The position numbers were made by a program, and so were the translations under genes. This document shows positions 8,361 through 17,844 of a DNA stretch of 64,000 nucleotides, in pieces (position 1 is the first letter of the stretch; each line of letters starts with the position of its first letter). The notes under the pieces are model-generated. The model searched no databases. It had not been told where the DNA came from and saw only the letters and a program-made list of their open reading frames with translations. This stretch comes from Catenulispora yoronensis (GTDB lineage: Bacteria > Actinomycetota > Actinomycetes > Streptomycetales > Catenulisporaceae), in NCBI RefSeq assembly GCF_039531695.1, contig NZ_BAAAQN010000002.1:273277-337276 (forward strand), in the 5' to 3' direction.

Positions 8361-9212
8361 TCAGTCCTGGTCCTCCGGAACCCGCGGCGCGCCCCACCAG
8401 ACGCCGTCGGCAGCACGGTAGTACCGCCTCCATTCCTCCTTGGAGGCGTCCTCCGGGACCGGGACGAACATCGCGTCCGCCGTGTCACGGACCTGCGTGG
8501 CCTGGTCGGCCGTCAGGCGCCGGCAGTTCCAGAGCAGGTCCCTCAGCTCCGCGGTCCGCCGCTCGCCGCGCAGCGGTTCCTCCGGCAGCGGGACGCCGGT
8601 CATCGCCGACAGGTCCCCGGCCGGAATGCCCACTACGGCCGCGATACTGAGAATCCAGTCGGGTTTCAGCTGTGTCGGGCGGTCAGTCATGGAGCGGTAA
8701 GTGGTCCGGGCCAGGTACATGCGGCCGTGCGTCATGCAGGCCATGGCGTACGCGACGCGCGAACCCAGGTTCCGATTGTGGATTAGCAGCGTCATCAGCG
8801 CCGCGCTGAAACCGGCTTCCGCCACGCTGGGGACGGGTCGAACGCGACCGTCCGGGACCGGTCGCGGCTCCTGGGGCAGGCCGGCCACCAAGGCGTGGAT
8901 CGTCCGTCGCTGGTCCGGCGGCAGCAGGTCCACCCGCTCCACGAGACCGTTCACCGGGCCGCTCGCCTGCGGGTCCAAGGGCGTCAGCTCCACCGGCACT
9001 GGGATGTCGGCCAGGACGAACAGGTCCTCGACGTGGTAGCCCAGCGCGTGAGCGAGCACGTGCAGCTGCTCCGGATCCGGCACCGCGCCGTCCAGCACCG
9101 CCCGCACCGCGGCCGGGGCCAGGCCGGAGGAGTCGGCCAGCCAGTCCTCGTCGGCGCCCCGATGCTCCAGCACCCGCTGGAGTATCACTGCGAACCCCGG
9201 ATACGCCGTCAT
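8361..9212 (-). CDS. XRE-like regulator with two helix-turn-helix modules
   Basis: A 283-residue protein. Residues 1-70 contain a lambda-repressor-like HTH (DEDWLADSSGLAPAAVRAVL ... ALGYHVEDLFVLA). A second HTH-like module occupies roughly residues 140-205 (LLIHNRNLGSRVAYAM ... RMYLARTTYRSM ... VVGIPAGDLSAMTGVPLP). The C-terminus ends in a Trp-rich tail (WRRYYRAADGVWWGAPR) seen in related streptomycete regulators. It is probably a DNA-binding regulator with unknown target and no sensor domain. It is convergent with the helicase-associated gene and lies 83 bases upstream of the mqnD 5'-to-3' block end on the same strand; co-transcription is not evident. Confidence 0.7.
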   Translation of the reverse strand: MTAYPGFAVILQRVLEHRGADEDWLADSSGLAPAAVRAVLDGAVPDPEQLHVLAHALGYHVEDLFVLADIPVPVELTPLDPQASGPVNGLVERVDLLPPDQRRTIHALVAGLPQEPRPVPDGRVRPVPSVAEAGFSAALMTLLIHNRNLGSRVAYAMACMTHGRMYLARTTYRSMTDRPTQLKPDWILSIAAVVGIPAGDLSAMTGVPLPEEPLRGERRTAELRDLLWNCRRLTADQATQVRDTADAMFVPVPEDASKEEWRRYYRAADGVWWGAPRVPEDQD

Positions 9213-9295
9213 GCCGCCCCCTCGAACCGCTGTGGAAAACCCCTGAAAGGGCTCCGCGTCCGCGCGGAGCCCGATGCGGAGGTGCCGCCCGGCGC

Positions 9296-10117
9296 TCAGC
9301 GTGCCAGCAGCGCCTCCACCGCGGCGAGGCCGTCCGGCCCGAGGTCGCGGGTGAACTCGTTCACGTACAGCCCGATGTGCTGCTCGGCGACCTCGGGATC
9401 CATCTCCTGCGCGTGCTCCATCACGTATTCGTGCGAAGCCCGGGGATCGGCCCACGCGTATTCGACCGACGCGCGGATCAACCCGCTGAGCTCGGCCAGC
9501 GCCGCCTCGCCCAACGCCTTGCGGGCCACGATCGCGCCCAGCGGGATCGGCAGGCCGGTCTCGGCCTCCCACCACTGGCCGAGGTCGGCGTGGCAGGTCA
9601 GGCCGAAGTTCTGGTACGTGAACCGGGCCTCGTGGATCACCAGCCCGGCGGCCACCTCGCCGGCCGCCACCGCCGGCATGATCTCGTGGAACGGGAGGAC
9701 CTCGACCTGCATGCCGCCCGGGACGTTCCGGGCCGCCCACAGCTCGTACAGGCGATAGGCGGTCGACAGCAGGCTCGGCACGGCCACCACGCCGCCGGAC
9801 AGGGCCTCGGCGTCCAAGGCGCCCCGCGAGAGCACCAGCGGCCCGCACCCGCGCCCCAGGGCGCCGCCGCAGTGCAGCAGCTCGTACCGGTCCGCCACGA
9901 GCGGAAGCGCCGGATAGGAGATCTTCAGGACGTCAGGCGCGTCCGCCTCCTGCACCCAGTAGTTCGTCACGTCGATGTCGGCGAACGTGACGTCCAGGGC
10001 CGGGGCGCCGGGCACCAGGCCGTGCGCCAGCGCGTGGAACACGAACGTGTCGTTGGGACACGGCGAATAGGCGATGGAGAGCTTGTCGGGCAGGACGTTC
10101 GGGTGCGCTTCAGGCAT
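9296..10117 (-). CDS. mqnD: 1,4-dihydroxy-6-naphthoate synthase
   Basis: A 273-residue protein that begins with the family signature LSIAYSPCPNDTFVFHAL. MqnD cleaves cyclic dehypoxanthinyl futalosine to 1,4-dihydroxy-6-naphthoate, the naphthoquinone nucleus of the futalosine menaquinone route. Other visible family features are DVTFADIDVTNYWVQEA, SYPALPLVADRYELLHCGGA, the GxG-type GRGCGPLVLSR, VVAVPSLLSTAYRLYELW and GLVIHEARFTYQNFGL, with the conserved catalytic-site histidine in VIHE. It is cytoplasmic and has a periplasmic-binding-protein fold. It follows mqnB with an 8-base gap, so the two are co-transcribed in the order mqnB-mqnD. Confidence 0.95.
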   Translation of the reverse strand: MPEAHPNVLPDKLSIAYSPCPNDTFVFHALAHGLVPGAPALDVTFADIDVTNYWVQEADAPDVLKISYPALPLVADRYELLHCGGALGRGCGPLVLSRGALDAEALSGGVVAVPSLLSTAYRLYELWAARNVPGGMQVEVLPFHEIMPAVAAGEVAAGLVIHEARFTYQNFGLTCHADLGQWWEAETGLPIPLGAIVARKALGEAALAELSGLIRASVEYAWADPRASHEYVMEHAQEMDPEVAEQHIGLYVNEFTRDLGPDGLAAVEALLAR

Positions 10118-10125
10118 AGCGCCGA

Positions 10126-10773
10126 TTATGCGACGTCGGGCGCCTGCAAGGCGCTCAGGGTCTGCCCGACCGTGGTCAGGGCCTCCAGCGCGGCGCCGAT
10201 CCGCCACGCCTCCCGGTCCCGCGGGCCCACCGTGTTGGAGATCGCCCGGATCTCCACGAACGGCAGCTCCGCCATCGTCGCCGCGCTGGCCACGCCGAAG
10301 CCCTCCATCGCCTCGGCCACCGCGTCCGGGTGGCGCCGCGCCAGCTCCTCGGTCCGGGCCGCGGTGCCGGTGGCCGTGGACACCGTCAGCACCGTGCCGG
10401 TCACCACGTTCAGCCCGGCCTCGCTCAGCGCGGTCGCGATCCGCTTGCTCCAGCGCTCGTCGGGCTGCTCCACCCGCGGGGCGAAGCCCAGCTCCTCGAC
10501 CGGCAGGAAGCCGTCCGGGGAGTCGGCGCCGAGGTCGGCGGCCACCACCCGGGTGGACACCGCCACCGAGCCGATCGGCGCGCGCGGGGCGAAACCGCCC
10601 CCGATCCCGACCGATAGCGCCAGTTCGTAGGGTTCGGTGGCCAGGACCCAGGCCGCGCCGGTGGCCGCGGCGGCGGGTCCGGCGCCGGTGACGATCACCG
10701 TGAGGCCGTGGGCGCGCTGTTGCAGCGCTTCCCGTTCGGCCTCCACGGCGGCCGCCAGCAAGAACTCGTACAT
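10126..10773 (-). CDS. mqnB: Futalosine hydrolase
   Basis: A 215-residue nucleoside-phosphorylase-like enzyme. MqnB hydrolyses futalosine to dehypoxanthine futalosine and hypoxanthine. Family landmarks are MYEFLLAAAVEAEREAL, VIVTGAGPAAAATGAA, LALSVGIGGGFAPRAPIGSV, and the purine-binding region VAEAMEGFGVASAAT with FVEIRAISNTVGPRDREAW. The pattern separates it from MTA/SAH nucleosidase, whose catalytic loop differs. Having MqnB implies that aminofutalosine is first deaminated to futalosine, which fits the mqnX gene at 46.9 kb. It heads a two-gene operon with mqnD. Confidence 0.93.
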   Translation of the reverse strand: MYEFLLAAAVEAEREALQQRAHGLTVIVTGAGPAAAATGAAWVLATEPYELALSVGIGGGFAPRAPIGSVAVSTRVVAADLGADSPDGFLPVEELGFAPRVEQPDERWSKRIATALSEAGLNVVTGTVLTVSTATGTAARTEELARRHPDAVAEAMEGFGVASAATMAELPFVEIRAISNTVGPRDREAWRIGAALEALTTVGQTLSALQAPDVA

Positions 10774-10873
10774 TCGTCACTCCCCGTTGTTCTGTGGGTG
10801 GTTTGCGTGGTCGAGTGTCCGCACGGCGGACAAACGGTCCGCGCGCGGACCGTGTTCCCGTAGGTGCCGTCCG

Positions 10874-12688
10874 TCAGACCCCGAAGCTCTGCGCGGGGTT
10901 GGGCGCGACGAACCGCAAGTCCGCCAGCGCCTTCAGTGTCACCAGGCACACGGCCAGCAGCGCGACGGCCGCGACGATGAACGCCAGGGTGCCGTTGCCG
11001 TTGCCGGGGAAGGACATCGCGATGCCCAGGCCGCCGCCGATCACCCAGGACAGCTGGAGGATCGTCTCGGAGCGCGCGAACGCCGAGGTGCGGACCCGCT
11101 CCAGGGTGTCACGCTGCAGCAGGGCGTCCAGCGACAGCTTGGCCAGCGAGGCGCTCATCGCCGACACCGCGGCCACGGTGAGCACCGTGATCAGGTTGTA
11201 GTAGAACGCGCAGGCCAGCACCGCGCCGGTGGTCAGCGCCAGCATCGCCGAGATCACGCCCTCCGGGGCCCGGGCCTTGAGCATCGAGCCCATCGAGGTG
11301 CCCAGCGCGTTGCCGACGGCCGCGGCGGTGGCGATCATGCCGATCGCGACCAGGTCCTTGTAGCCGGCCAGCGGGTGGTAGCGGACCAGGAAGGCCATGA
11401 AGATGGTCAGGAACCCGGAGAAGCACTTGAAGGCCGCGTTGGCGCGCAGCGCCAGCACCACCGCCGGGCCCACCGAGCGCAGCCGCAGGTTCGGCATGGT
11501 CTCGGACAGCCGCGGGTCCAGGTCCCGGTCCTTCTTCTTCAGCTGCGCCTTCTGCTCGCCCTCGGCGGAGTCCACGTGCGCCGGCAGCCGGATCGACAGA
11601 TAGGAGCCCAGGGCGAACACCAGCGCCGCGCCTACCAGGCAGTAGGCCGCGCCGAAGTGCACCAGCAGGCCGCCGATCGGGGCGAAGACGAAGGTGGCCA
11701 CGATGCCGGCCATCGAGGTCCGGGAGTTGGCCTTCACCAGGGTGGTGCCCGGCGGCAGCAGGCGCGGGATGACCGCGGAGCGGGTGACGCCGTACGCCTT
11801 GGAGGCGGCCAGGCAGCCGAACGCCGCCGGGTACAGTGCCAGGTTGGCCGAGCCGTTGACGGTGCGCGCCATGATCAGCGCCAGGATCAGCCGGGTGGCC
11901 ATGGTCAGCGCCATCGCGATCCGGCGGCCGTGGCCGAACCGGTCCAGCAGCGGGCCGATCACCGGCGCCAGCAGCACGAACGGCACCATCGTGATCACCA
12001 AGTAGAGCGCGACCTTGCCGCGGGCCTGGCCGGGCTGCACCCCGAAGAACACCGACTGCGCCAGCGCCAGCGTGATCAGCAGGTCGCCGGCCGAGTTCAC
12101 CGCGTGCAGCTCGATCAGCTGCGACAGGCCGGACTCCCGGGCCCCGCCGGCCCCGGTGACCTTGCGGATCCGCCGGCCGACGACGCCGCCGACCCGGCCG
12201 ACCGCGCGGCCGGTGGCCTCGGTGCCCTCGCCGAACCGGCGCAGCAGGCGCGCGGCGTCGGACTCCGGCCGGACCGGCTCGCGCGGGGTGAGCAGCTCTA
12301 TGTCGGCCGGGGACAGGTCCTGGGCCACCTCGGCCAGTTCCGGCACGGTGGTGGCCAGGTGCAGGGTGGCCCCGGTGAGGGCCTCCAGGTCCTGGGTGGC
12401 CATGGTGCGGGTGGGCACCGGATCGGATCCGGCGGCCGCCGAGGGTGCTGAGGTTGATGAGGTTGCCGGGGCGGCCGGGGCGGCCGGGGCCGAGACCGGC
12501 GTGGAGACCGGCGTGGAGACCGGGGCCGGGACCGGGTCCGAGGGCCGGTCGGCGGACCGGGCGGGCGTCCGGGAGCGCTTCGGCGGCAACGGCGGGGGCT
12601 GCGGGATCAACGACTGCGTCGACTCCGGGGCGTCGAACACCCGCGTCCGTTCCTCGCCGTCCCGATTCGGCGTCTGATCCTTGGCCAC
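10874..12688 (-). CDS. MFS transporter with long disordered N-terminus
   Basis: A 604-residue protein from a GTG at 12688. The first 190 or so residues are Pro/Ala/Ser-rich and disordered, including STPVSTPVS repeats. Ten to twelve hydrophobic segments follow (SAGDLLITLALAQSVFFGV, VALYLVITMVPFVLLAPVIG, LLDRFGHGRRIAMALTMATRL). The LLDRFGHGRR loop is the classical MFS loop 2-3 motif. Related actinobacterial proteins are annotated only as MFS transporters, and no substrate can be inferred. It lies 100 bases upstream of mqnB on the same strand and is divergent from the DUF3027 gene. Confidence 0.8.
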   Translation of the reverse strand: MAKDQTPNRDGEERTRVFDAPESTQSLIPQPPPLPPKRSRTPARSADRPSDPVPAPVSTPVSTPVSAPAAPAAPATSSTSAPSAAAGSDPVPTRTMATQDLEALTGATLHLATTVPELAEVAQDLSPADIELLTPREPVRPESDAARLLRRFGEGTEATGRAVGRVGGVVGRRIRKVTGAGGARESGLSQLIELHAVNSAGDLLITLALAQSVFFGVQPGQARGKVALYLVITMVPFVLLAPVIGPLLDRFGHGRRIAMALTMATRLILALIMARTVNGSANLALYPAAFGCLAASKAYGVTRSAVIPRLLPPGTTLVKANSRTSMAGIVATFVFAPIGGLLVHFGAAYCLVGAALVFALGSYLSIRLPAHVDSAEGEQKAQLKKKDRDLDPRLSETMPNLRLRSVGPAVVLALRANAAFKCFSGFLTIFMAFLVRYHPLAGYKDLVAIGMIATAAAVGNALGTSMGSMLKARAPEGVISAMLALTTGAVLACAFYYNLITVLTVAAVSAMSASLAKLSLDALLQRDTLERVRTSAFARSETILQLSWVIGGGLGIAMSFPGNGNGTLAFIVAAVALLAVCLVTLKALADLRFVAPNPAQSFGV

Positions 12689-12836
12689 GCCCCTATCCTG
12701 CCCGGAAAACGCGTACGTGGGGAGCCGGTGATTCAAACGGCGGCCGACAGCCCGCCGCGGCGCGGATTTCCCCGCGGTTTCCCCGGTGGCCGAACCTCTG
12801 TCACACGGACCCCCCGGGATGGGGGAGAATCGAGGC

Positions 12837-14174
12837 GTGAACGCCGCGACCGCCATCCCAGCCCGCTCAGCAGACAGCCGGCCGCGCACCCGCCAGCCGG
12901 TCCTGGACCCGGTGTGCGCCGAGGCGGTGGAACTGGCCTTGGCGGCGGCCGAGGACGTGGCCGGCATCGGCGAGGTCGGACGGCACGTCGGCGTGGTCGC
13001 CGAGGGGGACCGGGTGGTCACCCACCTGTTCGAGTGCAAGGAGCGCGGCTACCGCGGCTGGAACTGGGCCGTGACGCTGACCCGCGCGCCGCGCACCAAG
13101 TTCGTGACCCTGGACGAGACCGTGCTGGTGGCCGGCTCCGAATCGGTGCTGGCCCCGGACTGGGTGCCGTGGAGCGAGCGGCTGCGCCCGGGCGACCTGG
13201 GCCCCGGCGACCTGCTCCCGATCGCCGAGGACGACACCCGGCTGGTGCCCGCCTACACCGGCGAGGACGAGAAGCAGCCCGACCCGTACCGCGAGGTGCG
13301 CCGCGACAGCCTGCCGCTGGTCGCCTTCCAGCTCGGCCTCGGCCGGCCGCGGGTGCTCTCCCGCGAGGGCCGCGAGGACGCCGCCGAGCGCTGGCACGAG
13401 GGCGAGTTCGGCCCGCACACCCCGATGGCCCAGGCCGCGCCGGCCCGCTGCTCCGGCTGCGGCTTCCTGGCCCCCCTGGCCGGCATGCTGGGCCAGGCCT
13501 TCGGCGTGTGCACCAACGAGATCGCGCCGAGCGACGGCCGCGTGGTGTCGCTGGACTACGGCTGCGGCGCGCACTCCGAGGCCGCCGTGGTTCCGGCCGC
13601 GCACCCGACGTCCGAGCCGGTGGTGGACGAGTACGTCTACGACACCGTGACCTTCGGGGAGCGGGTCGTGACGCCGGAGGCGGAGATCGCCGAGGTTAGG
13701 CCGGACAGCGTCGCGGTCGCCGAGGCCGGAGCTGCTGCCGCCGGACCGGACAGTGCCGTGGTCGCCGACATCGCCGTCGTCGCCGACGTCGCCGAGGTGG
13801 CCGGAATGCTGGCCGAGGAGGTCGCCGCCGAGCCTGCTGGATCGGTCGGGACCGCGGCCGTGCGGGGTGCCGCCGGAACTGGTGCCGCCGATGCCGGCGC
13901 CCCCGCGCTCGACGGCGGCTCCGCCGAGGTGGCCGGGATGCTGGCCGAAGCGGTCGCCGCCGAGGCCACCGGGCTCGCGGCCGGGAATGCGGAGGCCGAG
14001 TCCGCCGCTGAATCCGCTGAATCCGCTGAATCCGCAGATTCCCCCGGAGCCTCCGAGCCGTCGGAGCGGTCCGAAGCGGTCGCCGTCGCCGGTGTCGAAG
14101 CCGTCGAGGTGAGCGCCGACGCCGTCACCGTGGCCCGGGCTGTGCTTGAGGAAGTGCCCGCCGATGAAAGCTGA
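12837..14174 (+). CDS. DUF3027 family protein with Ala-rich C-terminal repeats
   Basis: A 445-residue protein from a GTG at 12837, preceded by GGGGGAGAAT. Residues 1-260 match the actinobacterial DUF3027 layout: CAEAVELALAAAEDVAGIGE, VVTHLFECKERGYRGWNWAV, LAPDWVPWSERLRPGDLGPG, and the cysteine pair in ARCSGCGFLAPL and DYGCGAHSEA. The last 150 or so residues are Ala/Glu/Val-rich low complexity with two copies of an EVAGMLAE(E/A)VAAE repeat and a short SAESAES tandem. The function is unknown. The cysteines could bind a metal, but that is inference. A 148-base divergent region separates it from the MFS gene, and the next MFS gene follows after 17 bases. Confidence 0.8.
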   Translation: MNAATAIPARSADSRPRTRQPVLDPVCAEAVELALAAAEDVAGIGEVGRHVGVVAEGDRVVTHLFECKERGYRGWNWAVTLTRAPRTKFVTLDETVLVAGSESVLAPDWVPWSERLRPGDLGPGDLLPIAEDDTRLVPAYTGEDEKQPDPYREVRRDSLPLVAFQLGLGRPRVLSREGREDAAERWHEGEFGPHTPMAQAAPARCSGCGFLAPLAGMLGQAFGVCTNEIAPSDGRVVSLDYGCGAHSEAAVVPAAHPTSEPVVDEYVYDTVTFGERVVTPEAEIAEVRPDSVAVAEAGAAAAGPDSAVVADIAVVADVAEVAGMLAEEVAAEPAGSVGTAAVRGAAGTGAADAGAPALDGGSAEVAGMLAEAVAAEATGLAAGNAEAESAAESAESAESADSPGASEPSERSEAVAVAGVEAVEVSADAVTVARAVLEEVPADES

Positions 14175-14191
14175 CCTGCGATGCGTGAGAT

Positions 14192-15547
14192 GTGAGCACC
14201 ACCTTTCCTGAGTCCACCCGGCGGGTCCGGCGCGACAGCTGGACCCGCTTGCTGTACCTCCAGCTCGGCGCCTTCGCCTTCTTCCTCTACGCCTTCAGCC
14301 CCTCGATCAACCTGCTCAAGGACGATCTGCACATATCGGCGGGCGTCGCGGGCCTGCACTCGACCGGGTACGCCGTCGGCGTCACCATCGGCGGCCTGAC
14401 GGCGCCCTGGTACATCCGCCGGGCCGGCGGGTCCCGGCCCGCGCTGTGGTGGGGGCTGGTCGGGCTGTCGCTGGCGGTCGGTTTGTTCTGTGCCGTACCG
14501 GTTCTGACGGTAACGATTCCGGCTGCCGCCATCTGCGGTGTCTTCGGGTCCTGGCTCTGCATAGCCGTGCCCGCCGCCCTGGCCCGGGCCCACGGTCCCG
14601 AGACCGGTCCGGCCGCCATCACCGAGGCCAACGCCGTGGCCGCCTTCGTGGGCGTCGCGGCCCCGCTCGCGGTCGGCGGCGCGGCGGCGATCGGCATCGG
14701 CTGGCGGGTGGCGCTGCTGCTGGTGGCCCCGCTCAGCGGGGTGCTGTACCTGCTCCTGGGCCGGATCCGGGAGCCGGACTGGCTGCTGCCGGACGTCGAG
14801 CAGGTCGTCTTCGAGGCCGATCTCGACGACGTCCCGCTCGCCGGGGTCGGCGGCGCGACGGCGGTGGAGCTGAAGACCCAGACGGGCACTCAGAAGGACA
14901 CCCAGGTGACGGTGCCCGCGCCGCGCGTGGAGAGCCCGCTCGGCGCCGTCCCGGCCAACCTGCCCATGACCACGAACTCCCTGCGCGACCTGCCTCGCCG
15001 CTTCTGGCTCAACCAGGTCGCCGGGGTCTGCGCCGGCGCCATCGAGTTCTGCCTGACCCTCTGGTGCGCCACCCTGCTCCAGGACCGCGCGGGCCTGTCC
15101 GCCGGGGCCGCCGCGACCGGCGTCACCGCGGTCGTCGCCGGCATGGCGATCGGCCGGACCGTCGGCGGGCGGCTGGCGCTGCGGATCTCGATCGACCGGC
15201 TGATCTACGGCTCGTTCGGCACCAACCTGCTTGGCTTCGCCATCTTCTGGCTGGGCTCCGACGCGGTGTCGATGTTCCTCGGCCTGGCGGTGGCCGGCCT
15301 CGGCGTGGCGCTCCAGTTCCCGCTGATCTCCTCGCGCGGCATCGAGCTGTCCGGCGGCCAGGCCGAACTGGCCGGCGCGGTGAACATGTTCGGCGCCGGG
15401 ATCGCGGTCGGCACCGCTCCGTTCGCCCTGGGCTTCCTGTCCGACCGGGTCGGCATCCACGGCGCCTACCTGCTGCTCCCGCTGTTCATCGTCGTCGCGG
15501 TGGCGGCGATCGCGGCGTCGGCCGCCCGGACCCCGGCCCCGGCGTGA
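14192..15547 (+). CDS. MFS transporter
   Basis: A 451-residue twelve-helix major facilitator. Segments include LLYLQLGAFAFFLYAFSPSI, GTGYAVGVTIGGLTAPWY-type helix 2, and helices through to LLPLFIVVAVAAIAASAA. A cytoplasmic loop of about 60 polar residues separates the two six-helix halves (residues 195-260). The substrate is unknown. It starts at a GTG 17 bases after the DUF3027 stop, so the two are probably co-transcribed. Confidence 0.8.
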   Translation: MSTTFPESTRRVRRDSWTRLLYLQLGAFAFFLYAFSPSINLLKDDLHISAGVAGLHSTGYAVGVTIGGLTAPWYIRRAGGSRPALWWGLVGLSLAVGLFCAVPVLTVTIPAAAICGVFGSWLCIAVPAALARAHGPETGPAAITEANAVAAFVGVAAPLAVGGAAAIGIGWRVALLLVAPLSGVLYLLLGRIREPDWLLPDVEQVVFEADLDDVPLAGVGGATAVELKTQTGTQKDTQVTVPAPRVESPLGAVPANLPMTTNSLRDLPRRFWLNQVAGVCAGAIEFCLTLWCATLLQDRAGLSAGAAATGVTAVVAGMAIGRTVGGRLALRISIDRLIYGSFGTNLLGFAIFWLGSDAVSMFLGLAVAGLGVALQFPLISSRGIELSGGQAELAGAVNMFGAGIAVGTAPFALGFLSDRVGIHGAYLLLPLFIVVAVAAIAASAARTPAPA

Positions 15548-15625
15548 GCCGGGCCCGCGGTGCGGCCCGGCGGCCGTCCCCCGGGGGTGCCTGGCCACCC
15601 CTCGCCGTCTGAGACGATGGGCGGC

Positions 15626-16945
15626 ATGAACGCGCATCCCTACGAGGCCCCCGAGACCCAGTCCCAGCACCTGTTCGAGCGGGCGCGGGCGGTCACGCCC
15701 GGCGGCGTGAACTCCCCGGTGCGGGCATTCGGAGCGGTCGGCGGGACGCCGCGGTTCATGGCCTCCGGACAGGGCGCGTACCTGACCGACGTCGACGGCA
15801 ACCGGTACGTCGACCTGGTCTGCTCCTGGGGGCCGCTGATCCTGGGCCACAACCACCCGGCCGTGGTCGAGGCCGCGACCAAGGCCTTGCGGAACGGCAC
15901 CAGCTACGGCGCGCCGTCGGCCGGGGAGGTCGAGCTCGCCGAGGAGATCGTCGCCCGGATCGCCCCGGTCCAGCAGGTGCGGCTGGTGTCCTCCGGGACC
16001 GAGGCGACGATGAGCGCGATCCGGCTGGCCCGCGGCTTCACCGGGCGCGGCAAGGTCGTGAAGTTCGCCGGGTGCTACCACGGCCACGTCGACGCGCTGC
16101 TGGCCGCGGCCGGCTCCGGGCTGGCGACCTTCGCCCTGCCGGACACCCCCGGCGTGACCGGCGCGCAGGCCGGCGACACCATCGTGCTGCCGTACAACGA
16201 CCCCGAGGCGGTCAAGGCCGCCTTCGAGGCGCACGGCTCCGAGATCGCCTGCCTGATCACCGAGGCCGCGCCCGGCAACATGGGCATCGTCCCGCCGGAG
16301 CCCGGCTTCAATCGGTTCCTGGCCGCGATCTGCCAGGCCAACGGCGCGCTGTACATCTCCGACGAGGTGATGACCGGGTTCCGGGCCTCCCGCGAGGGCA
16401 TGTACGGCATCGACGGCGTGGTGCCGGACCTGATGACCTTCGGCAAGGTGATGGGCGGCGGGTTCCCGGCCGCGGCGTTCGGCGGGCGCGCCGACGTCAT
16501 GGCGCACCTGGCCCCGGCCGGGCCGGTCTACCAGGCCGGGACGCTGTCCGGGAACCCGGTGGCCACCGCGGCCGGCCTGGCCACGCTGCGGAACTGCACC
16601 CCCGACGTCTACAGCCACCTGGACGCCACCGCGCACCGGATCGCGGACCTGGCCTCGGAGGCGCTGGCCAAGGAGGGCGTCCCGCACACCGTGCAGTTCG
16701 CCGGGACCATGTTCTCCGTCTTCTTCACCGACCGGCCGGTGCGCGACTACGCCGACGCCAAGACCCAGGACTCCAAGGCCTACGCCGAGTTCTTCCACGC
16801 CATGCTGAACCGCGGCGTGTACCTGCCGCCGAGCGCGTACGAGGCCTGGTTCGTCTCGGCCGCGCACGACGAGGCGGCGGTCGAGACCATCGCCGAGGCG
16901 CTGCCCCACGCGGCCCGCGCGGCGGCCGCGGCGGAACGTCCCTGA
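15626..16945 (+). CDS. hemL: Glutamate-1-semialdehyde 2,1-aminomutase
   Basis: A 439-residue class III PLP aminotransferase-fold enzyme that converts glutamate-1-semialdehyde to 5-aminolevulinate in the C5 route to haem. PLP lysine K274 lies in TFGKVMGGGFPAAAFGG. Other HemL features are VTPGGVNSPVRAFGAVGGTP at the N-terminus, LVSSGTEATMSAIRLARG, FAGCYHGHVDALL and YISDEVMTGFR. The ATG at 15626 is chosen because family sequence begins directly after it. The gene precedes a histidine phosphatase and the cytochrome c maturation genes, an order also found in Streptomyces. Confidence 0.95.
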   Translation: MNAHPYEAPETQSQHLFERARAVTPGGVNSPVRAFGAVGGTPRFMASGQGAYLTDVDGNRYVDLVCSWGPLILGHNHPAVVEAATKALRNGTSYGAPSAGEVELAEEIVARIAPVQQVRLVSSGTEATMSAIRLARGFTGRGKVVKFAGCYHGHVDALLAAAGSGLATFALPDTPGVTGAQAGDTIVLPYNDPEAVKAAFEAHGSEIACLITEAAPGNMGIVPPEPGFNRFLAAICQANGALYISDEVMTGFRASREGMYGIDGVVPDLMTFGKVMGGGFPAAAFGGRADVMAHLAPAGPVYQAGTLSGNPVATAAGLATLRNCTPDVYSHLDATAHRIADLASEALAKEGVPHTVQFAGTMFSVFFTDRPVRDYADAKTQDSKAYAEFFHAMLNRGVYLPPSAYEAWFVSAAHDEAAVETIAEALPHAARAAAAAERP

Positions 16946-16996
16946 CCCCGCCCGACCCGAGCACCGTCCCACCTCCGAGAGGAAACCTCACAAGCC

Positions 16997-17650
16997 ATGC
17001 CCGAGACCAAGACCGTCGTCCACCTGATGCGCCACGGCGAGGTCTACAACCCCGACGGCGTGCTGTACGGCCGCCTGCCCGGCTTCCGCCTGTCCGACCT
17101 CGGGCAGAAGATGGCCGAACGGGTCGCCGACCACCTCGCCGACCACGACGTGCGGGCGGTCGTGGCCTCCCCGCTCCAGCGCGCCCAGGAGACCGCGGCG
17201 CCCATCGCGGCCCGCCACGACCTGGAGGTCGGCGTCGACGAGCGGCTGATCGAGGCCGGGAACTTCTTCGAGGGCAAGAAGTTCTCGGTCGGCGACGGCG
17301 TGCTGAAGCGGCCGTCGGTGTGGTTCAAGCTGTGGAACCCGTTCAAGCCGTCCTGGGGCGAGCCGTACAAGGAGCAGGTGAAGCGGATGCACGCGGCCCT
17401 GGCCGACGCCGCGAAGCTGGCCCCCGGCCACGAGGTGGTGCTGGTCAGCCACCAGCTGCCGATCTGGATCAGCCGGCTGGCCGCCGAGCACCGCTCGTTC
17501 CTGCACGACCCGCGCAAGCGCGAGTGCACGCTGGCGTCGCTGACCTCCTTCGAGTTCACCGACGGCCGGATCACCGCGGTGCGCTACAGCGAGCCGGCCA
17601 AGGACCTGCTGCCGGTCAAGAACGGCAAGAAGTTCGTCGCCGGCGCGTAG
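16997..17650 (+). CDS. Histidine phosphatase family protein
   Basis: A 217-residue member of the phosphoglycerate mutase-like phosphatases. The catalytic RHG motif is in VVHLMRHGEVYNPDG. The second conserved region is VVASPLQRAQETAAPIA, and the second catalytic histidine is in VVLVSHQLPIWI. The substrate is unknown. Family members at this position between hemL and the ResA-type gene are conserved in actinobacteria, but no link to haem metabolism is shown. A good SD (GAGAGGAAAC) precedes the ATG. Confidence 0.88.
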   Translation: MPETKTVVHLMRHGEVYNPDGVLYGRLPGFRLSDLGQKMAERVADHLADHDVRAVVASPLQRAQETAAPIAARHDLEVGVDERLIEAGNFFEGKKFSVGDGVLKRPSVWFKLWNPFKPSWGEPYKEQVKRMHAALADAAKLAPGHEVVLVSHQLPIWISRLAAEHRSFLHDPRKRECTLASLTSFEFTDGRITAVRYSEPAKDLLPVKNGKKFVAGA

Positions 17651-17705
17651 TACGGCCGACAGCCCGGCCGACGGTCCGGCCGGGCCGTGAGCCCTGAGCA
17701 ACCCC

Positions 17706-17745
17706 GGCGGGCGGCGGTACGGAGTTGTCCGTACCGCCGCCCGCC
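17706..17745 (+). terminator. Strong hairpin, probable terminator
   Basis: A perfect 18-bp stem (GGCGGGCGGCGGTACGGA and its complement) with a four-base loop GTTG. It lies 55 bases after the histidine phosphatase stop and 100 bases before the ResA-type start, so it probably separates the two transcription units. No long U tract follows, as is usual in actinobacteria. Confidence 0.75.
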
Positions 17746-17844
17746 GTCGCGCTGGGTTCGCCCATCATGGGCGCAGTGCGACTGTTCGTCCGTTGCGGCG
17801 GACCCTGTGGCCGACCGCCGCGGGCCGCATGCGAAACTTTTCAC

